14,874 bases of DNA from Chlamydiota bacterium (GCA_003648225.1 QMOL01000035.1:1-14874), one strand, 5' to 3'. Positions 1 to 7,181 are shown, numbered from the stretch's first letter. Made by a program: numbers and translations. Notes: generated from the sequence alone by a model not told the origin.

Positions 1-28
1 CATACCCAAAAAGAAAAAAAAACAAATG

Positions 29-70
29 AAAAGGTGACATTTCTAAAAAACGTAAAAGGTGACATTTCTA
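29..70. repeat. Direct repeat, two 17-bp copies, 25-bp period
   Basis: The 17-bp sequence AAAAGGTGACATTTCTA occurs exactly at 29-45 and again at 54-70, separated by 8 bp. A TTGACACA stretch follows at 76-83. The repeat lies just upstream of the rpsO promoter and outside any convincing coding region. Closely spaced repeats of this kind suit either a protein-binding site or the subterminal repeats of an insertion sequence whose body lies left of the window. The sequence here cannot decide between these, and no transposase or target-site duplication is visible. Confidence 0.7.
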
Positions 71-99
71 TAAACTTGACACACAGTGAATATGCCTTC

Positions 100-128
100 T
101 TTACATAAAAAAGCTGTTTTGATATAAT
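100..128 (+). promoter_or_regulatory. Sigma-70-type promoter of rpsO
   Basis: A -35 box TTTACA (100-105, 5 of 6 consensus bases) is followed by a 17-bp spacer and a perfect -10 box TATAAT (123-128). Transcription should start near 135, giving a leader of about 134 nt before rpsO. This is the best promoter seen in the window and probably also feeds pnp and genes further on. A TTGACA at 76-81 is a better -35 hexamer in isolation but has no -10 box at a workable distance. Confidence 0.75.
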
Positions 129-134
129 ATATGA

Positions 135-268
135 TTAATAATAAAGTGATGACTAAAGTGGTTATCCGAAAAAGTTGCCTTTGGCCGGGCTTATCGCTAT
201 GAACGTTTCGCGCGGCTTTAGGTGTAGCGGCTGTCTTATTGAAGACAGCGTGTAAAAAGGAGAGAAGA
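135..268 (+). promoter_or_regulatory. Structured 5' leader of rpsO, possible S15 autoregulatory RNA
   Basis: This non-coding leader is unusually long for a ribosomal protein gene and more GC-rich than its surroundings. A perfect 8-bp hairpin lies at 230-249 (GCTGTCTT, loop ATTG, AAGACAGC). Directly abutting it, CGCTA at 195-199 can pair with TAGCG at 225-229, and a small GCC-TTT-GGC hairpin sits at 177-185. The stem at 230-249 ends only 7 nt before the Shine-Dalgarno site. S15 is known to repress its own translation through structured leaders in several bacterial lineages. That this leader does the same is inference, since the fold was drawn by eye. Confidence 0.4.
257..262 (+). promoter_or_regulatory. 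Shine-Dalgarno site of rpsO, fixing the start
   Basis: AAGGAG lies 6 nt before the ATG at 269. It selects ATG 269 over an in-frame TTG at 239, which lies inside the leader hairpin and would add ten residues not found in S15. Confidence 0.85.
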
Positions 269-538
269 ATGAATAACAGCACAGAAATGAAAAAAGAAGT
301 AATCGAAAATTATAAAATGCATGACAAAGACACCGGTTCGACAGAAGTTCAGGTGGCGATAATGACAGCGAGGATAGTTCACTTAACCGAGCATCTTCGT
401 GAACACAAGAAGGATCATAATTCGCGTCGCGGCTTGTTAAAGTTAGTTGCCCAGCGAAGAAAACTACTTGATTATCTGAAGAGCAAATCAGTCAGCAGAT
501 ACAAAAAACTTATCGAAGCGCTCAAGTTGCGCAAATAA
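269..538 (+). CDS. rpsO: 30S ribosomal protein S15
   Basis: This encodes small-subunit protein S15, a primary binder of 16S rRNA that contacts the three-way junction in the central domain and helps form the platform. The product is 89 residues, the standard bacterial length. It has the family hallmarks DTGSTEVQVA (21-30), the EHKKDH/SRRGLL region (about 45-57) and QRRKLLDYL (62-70), with a basic C-terminus. The start at ATG 269 is set by an AAGGAG site 6 nt upstream and by the family length. The gene follows a strong promoter and a structured leader and precedes pnp by 219 nt, the conserved rpsO-pnp order of many bacteria. Nothing is missing or odd in the protein. Identification is essentially certain. 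Confidence 0.98.
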   Translation: MNNSTEMKKEVIENYKMHDKDTGSTEVQVAIMTARIVHLTEHLREHKKDHNSRRGLLKLVAQRRKLLDYLKSKSVSRYKKLIEALKLRK

Positions 539-552
539 AAAAACAAAAGCGG

Positions 553-573
553 GCCGCGGGAATTTCCCGCGGC
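553..573 (+). other. Strong rpsO-pnp intergenic hairpin without a U-tract
   Basis: A perfect, mostly G/C, 9-bp stem (GCCGCGGGA at 553-561 with TCCCGCGGC at 565-573) closes a 3-nt loop 14 nt after the rpsO stop. The bases after it are CTGCGCCG, so it is not a standard intrinsic terminator for rpsO. On the - strand it would be followed by a T-rich tract, but no - strand gene enters it. A structure in this spacer fits mRNA processing or 3'-end protection. In E. coli the rpsO-pnp spacer carries an attenuating terminator and the RNase III site used in pnp autoregulation. Equivalence here is inferred. Confidence 0.6.
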
Positions 574-591
574 TGCGCCGTATACGAGCAC

Positions 592-690
592 GATATGTCG
601 AGTGAAAAATATTGTTGAAGACATTGTGTCATAACCCGTCTTTATTTTTTTCATTAATTTTTTATACATTATTTTGTTTCGACACATATC
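592..690 (+). other. pnp upstream region with a possible long-range stem
   Basis: GATATGTCGA (592-601) is the reverse complement of TCGACACATATC (679-690) apart from a 2-nt bulge, so the ends of this non-coding stretch could pair and enclose a T-rich interior. I see no good promoter between 574 and 757; -10-like TATACA at 663-668 has no adequate -35. If formed, the stem lies about 70 nt upstream of the pnp start and could act with the hairpin at 553-573 in processing the pnp transcript. Alternatively the match is chance. Confidence 0.3.
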
Positions 691-757
691 TCAATAATCA
701 GACATTAACTGATCGTGTGCGGCGTTTCCGTATTAAACTCAAAACACAGGAGTAAAA

Positions 758-2923
758 ATGACACCAATAAAAGTGGAAACGTCATTTCTTGGTCAAACAC
801 TTTCGTTTGAAACAGGAAAAATCGCGCGACAAGCGCATGGAGCTGTTATGCTTCAACATGGAGATTGCGTAATCCTCGCAACAGCAGTATCACCGGACGA
901 ACGTCGTGAAGGTCTCGACTTTTTTCCTTTAACAGTAGATTATCGCGAAAGGTTTACCGCAGTCGGGAAATTTCCCGGGGGCTATATCAAACGTGAAAGT
1001 CGTCCTACTGAAAAGGAAATTCTTACTATGAGATGTGTTGATCGACCTATGCGACCTCTTTTTCCTAAAGGATATCTGAATGAAGTTCAGATTATGATTC
1101 AGGTTTTATCGGTTGATTCTAATGAAGATCCTGATGTTCTTGCAATGTGCTCGGCATCAGTCGCTGTCTGCCTTGCAGGCGTTCCTTTCGCGGGACCTAT
1201 GGGTGCAGTCCGTGTGGCTAAAATAAATGGAGAATTTAAAATTAATCCTACAAATTCTGAACGCGAAAACGCATCGTTGGAATTCGTTATTGCCGGTACA
1301 CGTGATAAAGTAGTTATGATTGAAGGCGAAGCTGATCAAGCGCCGGAAGCTGATGTTCACGAAGCAATTTGTATCGGGCACAAAGCTTTACAGCCGCAAA
1401 TTGATTTACAGGAAGAATTAATTAAAAAAGCCGAAGTTGTTACGCGTGAATACACACCTGTGCTTCCGAGTGATAAAATTAAATCAATTTGTGCTGAATT
1501 GAAGAGCAAAATTGCTGAAACACTTAATGTACCGGGTAAGCATGACAGAAACAGCACACTTCGTGAAATTAAAGATAATTTAATGACAATGTTGAAAGAA
1601 AATGAAGAGTTGGCAGATGAAGATCCGGCTACTTTCCCAATGGCTTATGATGATCTTATCGGTGAGTGTATGCGCGAAAAGATCCTCAAAGATAAAAAAC
1701 GTGTTGACGGGCGAGGACTCGATGATATCAGACCAATTTCCTGTGAAGTAGGTCTGTTGCCGAGAACTCATGGCTCAGCCCTGTTTACAAGGGGTGAAAC
1801 ACAAGCGCTTGCAGTAACTACGCTTGGCACCGGTGATGATGAGCAAAGAATTGAAACACTTTCCGGTGATGGGAAAAAAAGGTTTATGCTTCATTACACT
1901 TTTCCGCCGTATTCAGTCGGTGAGGCAAGAATGCTGCGCGGGCCCGGTCGCCGTGAAATCGGTCATGGTAACCTTGCTGAACGAAGTCTTAAAGGCCTTG
2001 TACCGAAAGATTATAAATATACAATTCGTATAACGAGTGATATTACCGAATCTAACGGTTCGTCTTCAATGGCATCAATTTGTGGCGGGTGTCTTTCGAT
2101 GATGGATGCCGGAATACCAATTGAAACTCCTGTTGCGGGAATTTCTGTCGGCTTGATTGAGGACGGCGATAACAAAGTTCTTTTAACTGATATCGTTGGC
2201 GATGAAGACCATCACGGAGATATGGATTTTAAAGTTGGTGGGACAGAAAAAGGAATTACAGGTGTGCAGGTTGATTTGAAAATTCATGGTTTGGAACCGG
2301 AATTCATTGCTGAAATCCTTGAAAAATCAAGACAGGCAAGAATGAAAATTCTCGGGATTATGAAAGAAACTCTTGCAGCACCCCGCGATGAAATATCTAA
2401 GTATGCTCCGGCAATTGTTACTACAAAAGTTCCCGTTGCTAAAATCGGAACTATAATCGGGCCGAGTGGCAAAAACATCCGTAAAATTCAGGAAGAAACT
2501 AATTGTCATATTTCTATAGATGATGACGGAACAGTGCAAATTGCTGCTGATTCTCTCGAAGCCGCTGAGGCAGGCAGAGCTATGGTGGATGGAATGATTG
2601 CTGAAGCAGAACTTGGTAAAATATATGAAGGACCTGTTGTTCGTCTTATGAATTTTGGAGCTTTTGTGAAAATTCTTCCTGAAATTGACGGAATGGTTCA
2701 TATCAGCCAAATTTCAGAAGAAAGAATCGAAAAAATCGAAGATGCACTCAATATCGGCGATATGGTTAAAGTTCGTGTTATGGAGATCGATGATAAAGGC
2801 AGAGTAAACCTCACAATGAGAAACCTCGATAAACCTTTTAACCCGGACGATGTTCCTAAACGCCGTCCGTCATCCGGACGGGACAACAGGCATTCCGGTG
2901 ATCGTCACAGAAGCCATCGCTAA
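758..2923 (+). CDS. pnp: Polyribonucleotide nucleotidyltransferase (PNPase)
   Basis: PNPase degrades RNA 3' to 5' by phosphorolysis, releasing nucleoside diphosphates, and can add tails in reverse. It acts in the cytoplasm as a trimer, often in degradosomes. The 721-residue product has the full domain order. The first RNase PH core has FFPLTVDY (55-62) and FPGGYIKRE (72-80). A helical linker runs about 215-310. The second, catalytic core (about 312-540) has LPRTHGSALFTRGETQ and GDEDHHGDMDFK. Asp484, Asp490 and Lys492 match the metal/catalytic residues Asp486, Asp492 and Lys494 of the E. coli enzyme. A KH domain (about 555-615) has the GPSG loop at 568-571, and an S1 domain spans about 620-690. 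The tail (691-721) is basic and rich in Arg and His. An AGGAG site lies 5 nt before the ATG. Hairpins on both sides suggest post-transcriptional control. Confidence 0.98.
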   Translation: MTPIKVETSFLGQTLSFETGKIARQAHGAVMLQHGDCVILATAVSPDERREGLDFFPLTVDYRERFTAVGKFPGGYIKRESRPTEKEILTMRCVDRPMRPLFPKGYLNEVQIMIQVLSVDSNEDPDVLAMCSASVAVCLAGVPFAGPMGAVRVAKINGEFKINPTNSERENASLEFVIAGTRDKVVMIEGEADQAPEADVHEAICIGHKALQPQIDLQEELIKKAEVVTREYTPVLPSDKIKSICAELKSKIAETLNVPGKHDRNSTLREIKDNLMTMLKENEELADEDPATFPMAYDDLIGECMREKILKDKKRVDGRGLDDIRPISCEVGLLPRTHGSALFTRGETQALAVTTLGTGDDEQRIETLSGDGKKRFMLHYTFPPYSVGEARMLRGPGRREIGHGNLAERSLKGLVPKDYKYTIRITSDITESNGSSSMASICGGCLSMMDAGIPIETPVAGISVGLIEDGDNKVLLTDIVGDEDHHGDMDFKVGGTEKGITGVQVDLKIHGLEPEFIAEILEKSRQARMKILGIMKETLAAPRDEISKYAPAIVTTKVPVAKIGTIIGPSGKNIRKIQEETNCHISIDDDGTVQIAADSLEAAEAGRAMVDGMIAEAELGKIYEGPVVRLMNFGAFVKILPEIDGMVHISQISEERIEKIEDALNIGDMVKVRVMEIDDKGRVNLTMRNLDKPFNPDDVPKRRPSSGRDNRHSGDRHRSHR

Positions 2924-2941
2924 ATAGAATAGCGAATTATA

Positions 2942-2990
2942 TTTTAACTTGGTAATTTCGGGATTGAATTCTCGAATTACCAAATTAAAA
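2942..2990 (+). other. Large imperfect hairpin between pnp and dut
   Basis: The two arms pair as follows: TTTTAA (2942-2947) with TTAAAA (2985-2990), one mismatch, TTGGTAATT (2949-2957) with AATTACCAA (2975-2983), a single bulged T, then CGGG (2959-2962) with CTCG (2971-2974, one G-U pair) around an 8-nt loop. There is no T-run after it, so it does not look like a classical intrinsic terminator. It begins 18 nt after the pnp stop and may stabilise the pnp 3' end, weaken read-through into dut, or be a processing site. Confidence 0.55.
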
Positions 2991-3034
2991 TGAATGTAAC
3001 ACATTAAATTAACGTCAAAGGAACAAAGAAATAA

Positions 3035-3484
3035 ATGGATACACCTGAATTGCAAATAAAATTTCTGGATAATGGTAATGATTTGCCGGTTCCACATTAC
3101 CAAACCGAAGATGCAAGCGGAATGGACCTCTATGCGGCAGTAAATGAACCGGTATCTCTCGAACATGGCGAGATTGCATGTATCCCCACCGGAATTGCTA
3201 TGGCTATTGAGCCGGGATATGAAGCACAAGTAAGACCGAGAAGTGGTTTGGCAATAAAATTTGGAATAAGCATTGTAAATTCACCGGGTACTATTGACGC
3301 GGATTATAGAGGAGAAGTCGGAATTATTCTTATAAATCTTGGCAAAAATGCTTTTGTGGTTAAACGCGGAATGCGAATCGCTCAACTTGTAATTCAGCCG
3401 GTTTGCAAAGTAAATGTTACTGTAAAAAATGAATTGAGCGAGACTGATCGGGGAGCAGGTGGATTTGGACATACAGGTCATTGA
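3035..3484 (+). CDS. dut: dUTP diphosphatase (dUTPase)
   Basis: This homotrimeric enzyme hydrolyses dUTP to dUMP and pyrophosphate, keeping uracil out of DNA and supplying dUMP for dTMP synthesis. The product is 149 residues, typical for the trimeric family, and all five conserved motifs are present. Motif I is ASGMDLYA (27-34), II is RPRSGLA (67-73), and III is NSPGTIDADYRGE (82-94) with the expected catalytic Asp88 and Tyr91. Motif IV is RGMRIAQLVI (111-120), and V is RGAGGFGHTG (139-148), the mobile lid over the nucleotide. AAGGA at 3018-3022 lies 12 nt before the ATG, a rather long spacing. The gene follows pnp by 111 nt, an arrangement found in several bacterial groups. No anomalies were seen. 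Confidence 0.97.
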   Translation: MDTPELQIKFLDNGNDLPVPHYQTEDASGMDLYAAVNEPVSLEHGEIACIPTGIAMAIEPGYEAQVRPRSGLAIKFGISIVNSPGTIDADYRGEVGIILINLGKNAFVVKRGMRIAQLVIQPVCKVNVTVKNELSETDRGAGGFGHTGH

Positions 3485-3557
3485 GGATTGACGAATAAAG
3501 TTACATGATACCAACACATGATTTAACAAAGAACTGGAGAATAAAAAAGGAGATGTT

Positions 3558-5072
3558 ATGGGAACTAAAATAAACAAAATCAATAATATTATATTTTTTA
3601 TTGCATCTGTACTCTTATTGTTTTTTTCTGCAGCGACATACATAAACGCAAAAAATGTTGAAGAGAATATTGAAGAAGTAACGGACATTAAACCAATAGA
3701 TAGAAAGGGAGAAATAAAAATCCCCACAGTTCTTGATGTAAAAAGATCTATTGCAGAAATGGAAAAAGACGGGGTTACAATATTTACAAGAGTATTTAAT
3801 ATTGATCGCAGCGCAGGAATACAGGAACTTTTCCAGAAATGCAGAGATACGGATAAGGCAGTAAAAGATGCCGGAACGAATCCGACCACAAAAAAATTGA
3901 TGGAATCTTATGCAACCCGAAAGTATAAAAAAGCTCATCGCAAGTTGCAAAAAATTCAAGGCAAGTATTTTGAAGTTATCGGTCCTGAACGCATTAAAAG
4001 GCTTGAAAAAGGCAGGTTTATTAAAAAATCATTCCTACCGGAAATGAAACAAATACTCCGCGCTGCAGATGCCGCGTTTGAGAAAACAGTTGGTAATCTT
4101 CGTATGTCTTTATTTATTGATTGGTCAAAAGTTCCGGGAAGAATTTATGTGATTGTTGAACCCGAAAATTGGCTGCTTGTCGGTGGGTTAAACGCCAGAT
4201 CAGATGCCGTACAGACAGTTATTGCCAAACCGGAAACCCGGGAATTTTATCTCTTTGCCGGTGATAAAATTTATGATTATGCCGACCAGGCAATTAAATA
4301 TAGTGTTGCCAAAGTTATTTATCAAGAATACGCGAAAATTATTTCCGGAAAGCCTGACGCAAGACTTCCATTTTATTTTCTCGAGGGAGCCGCTGCTGAA
4401 GCGGGTGGTACGGAAGCAATTATTACTGCTGCGGGACCCAAACAGGTACAAGTAGTTAGAATATTCGGGAAAACAATTAAAGTCAAGCGACCTAAAAAAG
4501 GAATAATGTTACCGCTACGCAAAAAGAATTTATATTCTCTTGATGAACTAATTAAGTTTACAAGAGACCCGTCTCAAGGAGAAGCAAAGTATTATTTTTT
4601 ACGACAAACGAAACAATTAATTCAAACGCTTCGTGACAAAGCGCCGTTATCATATATTTGTTTTGTCAGAGCGCTTTCCTCAGGAAAAGAATTTAAAAAA
4701 GAAATCGGTCTTTCGTATATGGAAATGCAGAGAGATGTAGAGGGGAGAGAAGTAAAAATACCAGCTAAAAAGAAAAAGAAGAAAAAACAGCCTGACTGGT
4801 ATTCGCGCACTAAACAAGGAGAGGAAAAAGTCGACCCTAAATATAAAGATTACGCAAGATTCTCTAAATATATGAATGCGATTTTTAATAAATTAACAGA
4901 AGAATATATGGCCGAACAATGGAAAAAGCAAAAAGCGGAAAAAGCAAAAAAAGCTAAAGAAGCAAAAAAAGCTAAAGAAGCAAAAAAAGCTGAAATCGAA
5001 ACCAAAGGAAAAGTTTCGAAAGAATCTAAAAAGCCCGGAAATAATTTAAAAAAAACTGAAACATCAAAGTAA
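3558..5072 (+). CDS. Secreted gluzincin-like protein lacking HExxH, lysine-rich tail (paralog 1)
   Basis: The function is unknown. The 504-residue product starts with a signal sequence (hydrophobic 11-27, possible cleavage after INA at 31), so it should be exported. It then has a helical region (about 55-130), a core (about 131-395) and a lysine-rich tail with seven consecutive Lys at 404-410 and AKKAKE repeats at about 462-478. The core is clearly homologous to the next gene: the two align without gaps over about 40 residues around ADQAIKYSVAKVIYQEY and RLPFYFLEGAA. The layout resembles peptidase MA-like gluzincins: strand-rich start, metal-site helix, then LPxWLxEGxA, then a C-terminal helical segment ending in ALSSGKEFKKEIG. 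The HExxH position reads YSVAK (248-252), so a zinc site is not expected, although Glu276 survives in LEGAA. AAGGAG lies 5 nt before the ATG. It forms a tandem pair with the next gene 37 nt downstream. Confidence 0.85.
   Translation: MGTKINKINNIIFFIASVLLLFFSAATYINAKNVEENIEEVTDIKPIDRKGEIKIPTVLDVKRSIAEMEKDGVTIFTRVFNIDRSAGIQELFQKCRDTDKAVKDAGTNPTTKKLMESYATRKYKKAHRKLQKIQGKYFEVIGPERIKRLEKGRFIKKSFLPEMKQILRAADAAFEKTVGNLRMSLFIDWSKVPGRIYVIVEPENWLLVGGLNARSDAVQTVIAKPETREFYLFAGDKIYDYADQAIKYSVAKVIYQEYAKIISGKPDARLPFYFLEGAAAEAGGTEAIITAAGPKQVQVVRIFGKTIKVKRPKKGIMLPLRKKNLYSLDELIKFTRDPSQGEAKYYFLRQTKQLIQTLRDKAPLSYICFVRALSSGKEFKKEIGLSYMEMQRDVEGREVKIPAKKKKKKKQPDWYSRTKQGEEKVDPKYKDYARFSKYMNAIFNKLTEEYMAEQWKKQKAEKAKKAKEAKKAKEAKKAEIETKGKVSKESKKPGNNLKKTETSK
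4944..4991 (+). repeat. 18-nt tandem repeat in the lysine-rich tail
   Basis: The unit GCAAAAAAAGCTAAAGAA occurs exactly twice (4944-4961, 4962-4979), followed by 12 nt of a third copy (4980-4991). It encodes Ala-Lys-Lys-Ala-Lys-Glu. Because 18 is a multiple of three, gain or loss of a unit would lengthen or shorten the tail without a frameshift. Confidence 0.85.
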
Positions 5073-5109
5073 TTTCCTGAGTAATATTATAATGTAACGG
5101 AGAAATATT

Positions 5110-6591
5110 ATGAAAAGTTCATCAAAAATATTTTTAATCGCTATCACTTTCTTTATGTTCGGCGCTTATGCTAAAGCAGAAAATGAAGCTGATCTTATCC
5201 CCGAAGACACTATGAAAGATTCTTCGGTCACTAATTCTGAAGTCGCCAAAACAGAAGAAGTGAAAATAGAGGAAGCGACTCCACAGAAAAAATTCAGAGT
5301 ACCCTCTTTAAAAGATATTGGAATGGAAGTGAAAGAAAAGCAAAGCGGACTCAAAAACAAAGAATATTTATACTGTTTAAAATTGCTTAAATTGAATGAC
5401 CTTAACAGTATTAAAGATTTTTACAGTAAATTTAGAGAAATTGATAAATCGGTAAAAACAATTGGAAAGAGTTCTTCAACAAGCCGCTTTATTAAAGAAA
5501 GTAAAACTTCAGCTTTTAAAAAGAAACACGGGAAACTAAAAGTTGAAAAAGGAGAACATTTTGTAATAGTTTATCCCGAATATATTTCTGTTGGGAAGAA
5601 GAATTCTTTAACAAAAAAACAAACGGATGAAACTGTCGGAATAGAGAATATACTTTCAAAAGCCGATAACGCATTTGATGAAACAGCAAAACTGGTTTTG
5701 ATCGATAAATTTATTAATTGGGCAGGTAAAGTTCAAGGTAAAATATTTATCGTTACTGATGAAAATTTATGGCGACTCGTTCGACCGGGAACGGCAAAAG
5801 CGCGACCAGATCAAATTGTAGTCACAAAAGATAAAAATAGAGAGTTCTTTGTTTATATTAATCCAAAAACATTCGATTCAGCTCCGGACGCGATTGCTTA
5901 TGCCGTTTCACAATTGGTTCTTAAAGAGTACAGTAGAGCGGTATCAAGAAAAAGCGAATCTAAACTTCCGCTTTTCTTTCTTACGGGCGCGGCATTTAAT
6001 ATTTCAGAACTTGATTCAGTTATATTTGAAGATGGACCTAAGCAGCTTAATAAATGGAATGGTAAGGAAATCACCACAAAATCAATAAGAGAACTCAGAA
6101 AACGTTCCGGCAAACTGAAGCAGCTCCCATTATCAAAAAAAGACCTTTTAAAATTAAGCAAGATAGTAACGGCTCTTAGATATCCAAAGCACGGAGAAGA
6201 TGTGTATTATTATTCCAGACAATCATCAGCTCTATTAAAATATCTTGAAAATAATGGTATGCTGCCCTTTATTATTATGACAAGAAAGCTTGCGCAAGGG
6301 GATGCTTTTGATAAAGCCTTTGATGATGGATATGTAAATCTTAGAGACAAACTTTCCGGAAAAGAAAAGAAAGGGTCTAAAAAGAAAAAAAATAAGAAAT
6401 CTAAAAAATCTAAAAAAGAACAACAAAAAGAAGCCGAACAACAAAAAGAAGCTAAAGATACTCTGAGCGGATACAAAGAACTTAACAGTCAGGCTGAAGA
6501 GGTTATTTTCTTTCCGCTGACTAAAGAATATCTTAAAGGAGAAATGATGGATAAAAAGAAAAATACTAAATCCAAAAGACGCAAAAGATAA
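5110..6591 (+). CDS. Secreted gluzincin-like protein lacking HExxH, lysine-rich tail (paralog 2)
   Basis: This is a paralog of the preceding gene with unknown function. The 493-residue product has a clear signal peptide (hydrophobic 7-20, cleavage site AKA|E after residue 23), an acidic Ser/Thr/Glu-rich linker (24-60), a helical region (about 64-140), the shared core (about 141-415) and a lysine-rich tail ending KRRKR. In the core, DAIAYAVSQLVLKEY (260-274) takes the place of the metal-site helix, and the HExxH position reads YAVSQ (264-268). KLPLFFLTGAA (285-295) matches LPxWLxEGxA with Thr292 where the third zinc ligand Glu would be, so no ligand remains. The later segment RKLAQGDAFDKAFDDGY fits the C-terminal part of gluzincin-like proteins. 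GGAG at 5099-5102 lies 7 nt before the ATG. The tail sequence is diverged from paralog 1, so the basic charge rather than the sequence is conserved. A non-catalytic periplasmic scaffold or binding protein is the most natural reading, but this is inference. Confidence 0.85.
   Translation: MKSSSKIFLIAITFFMFGAYAKAENEADLIPEDTMKDSSVTNSEVAKTEEVKIEEATPQKKFRVPSLKDIGMEVKEKQSGLKNKEYLYCLKLLKLNDLNSIKDFYSKFREIDKSVKTIGKSSSTSRFIKESKTSAFKKKHGKLKVEKGEHFVIVYPEYISVGKKNSLTKKQTDETVGIENILSKADNAFDETAKLVLIDKFINWAGKVQGKIFIVTDENLWRLVRPGTAKARPDQIVVTKDKNREFFVYINPKTFDSAPDAIAYAVSQLVLKEYSRAVSRKSESKLPLFFLTGAAFNISELDSVIFEDGPKQLNKWNGKEITTKSIRELRKRSGKLKQLPLSKKDLLKLSKIVTALRYPKHGEDVYYYSRQSSALLKYLENNGMLPFIIMTRKLAQGDAFDKAFDDGYVNLRDKLSGKEKKGSKKKKNKKSKKSKKEQQKEAEQQKEAKDTLSGYKELNSQAEEVIFFPLTKEYLKGEMMDKKKNTKSKRRKR
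6418..6453 (+). repeat. 18-nt tandem duplication in paralog 2 tail
   Basis: GAACAACAAAAAGAAGC(C/T) occurs at 6418-6435 and 6436-6453 with one base difference at the end. It encodes Glu-Gln-Gln-Lys-Glu-Ala twice. Its period is the same as that of the unrelated repeat in the tail of paralog 1. Confidence 0.8.
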
Positions 6592-6641
6592 TTAATCGGA
6601 AATGTGAAAATTATAGATCAAACCTTTAAATTTAAAATCCA

Positions 6642-7118
6642 ATGACCATTGTACTTGTTAATCCGGAAATACCTCAAAACACAGGGACAATAGCCAGGTT
6701 ATGCGCGGTTACAAATTCAACTCTTGAACTTGTTCACCCACTGGGATTTAAAATCGATGATAAACATTTACGACGGGCAGGACTTGATTACTGGAAATCA
6801 GTTGATGTTCGCGAAATAAAAAGTATAAACAGTTTTAAGGAAAAAAGGCGGCAGGATTTAACTGATAAAAAAGGCCGTTACTTTTATCTTACAAAGCATG
6901 CCGATAAATTTTATACTGAAATAAACTGGCATAAAGACGATTTCATGGTTTTCGGATCGGAAACATCAGGACTCAATTTCGATGTACTTGATATTCCTGA
7001 AGAAGCCATGCTTAGAATTCCACAGATTAAGAATCAAAGATGTCTTAATCTGGCGAATGCGGCATCAATTGTGCTTTATGAAGCATTAAGACAGCAAAAC
7101 TTCTATGGAATGGTTTAA
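6642..7118 (+). CDS. trmL: tRNA (cytidine/uridine(34)-2'-O)-methyltransferase
   Basis: This SPOUT-class enzyme uses S-adenosylmethionine to methylate the ribose 2'-OH of the wobble nucleotide 34 in certain leucine tRNAs, which supports accurate decoding. The 158-residue product is close to the 157 residues of E. coli TrmL and has the family blocks NPEIPQNTGTIARLC (7-21), LRRAGLDYW (43-51), FGSETSGL (104-111) and the knot segment LRIPQ...CLNLANAASIVLYEALRQ (124-151). It lacks the extra N-terminal domain of larger TrmH-type enzymes, which supports TrmL over other 2'-O-methyltransferases. The start at ATG 6642 removes nothing conserved. No Shine-Dalgarno is visible; the upstream bases are A/T-rich. 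It starts 50 nt after the lysine-rich paralog and is likely cotranscribed, as no promoter or terminator is apparent. Confidence 0.94.
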   Translation: MTIVLVNPEIPQNTGTIARLCAVTNSTLELVHPLGFKIDDKHLRRAGLDYWKSVDVREIKSINSFKEKRRQDLTDKKGRYFYLTKHADKFYTEINWHKDDFMVFGSETSGLNFDVLDIPEEAMLRIPQIKNQRCLNLANAASIVLYEALRQQNFYGMV

Positions 7119-7181
7119 TAATTCCTTAGAATTTATTTAGCAGGAAATAGAAAGTAATATAACGAATAACAAATTATTAAA

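Noticed and set aside
239..268. N-terminal extension of rpsO from an in-frame TTG
   Set aside because: The added ten residues are not in S15, the region is part of the leader hairpin, and the AAGGAG site serves the ATG at 269.
43..282. Reverse-strand open frame of 79 codons over the promoter and leader
   Set aside because: It runs antisense through a strong promoter and leader, has no ribosome site that I can see, and resembles no known family.
618..651. Possible intrinsic terminator AAGAC...GTCTT before a T-run upstream of pnp
   Set aside because: Five pairs around a 15-nt loop make an unstable hairpin, so I do not call it, although weak attenuation cannot be excluded.
5088..5093. TATAAT before the second paralog
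   Set aside because: The bases 17 bp upstream (CAAAGT) are not a -35 box, and the region is A/T-rich enough for the hexamer to occur by chance.
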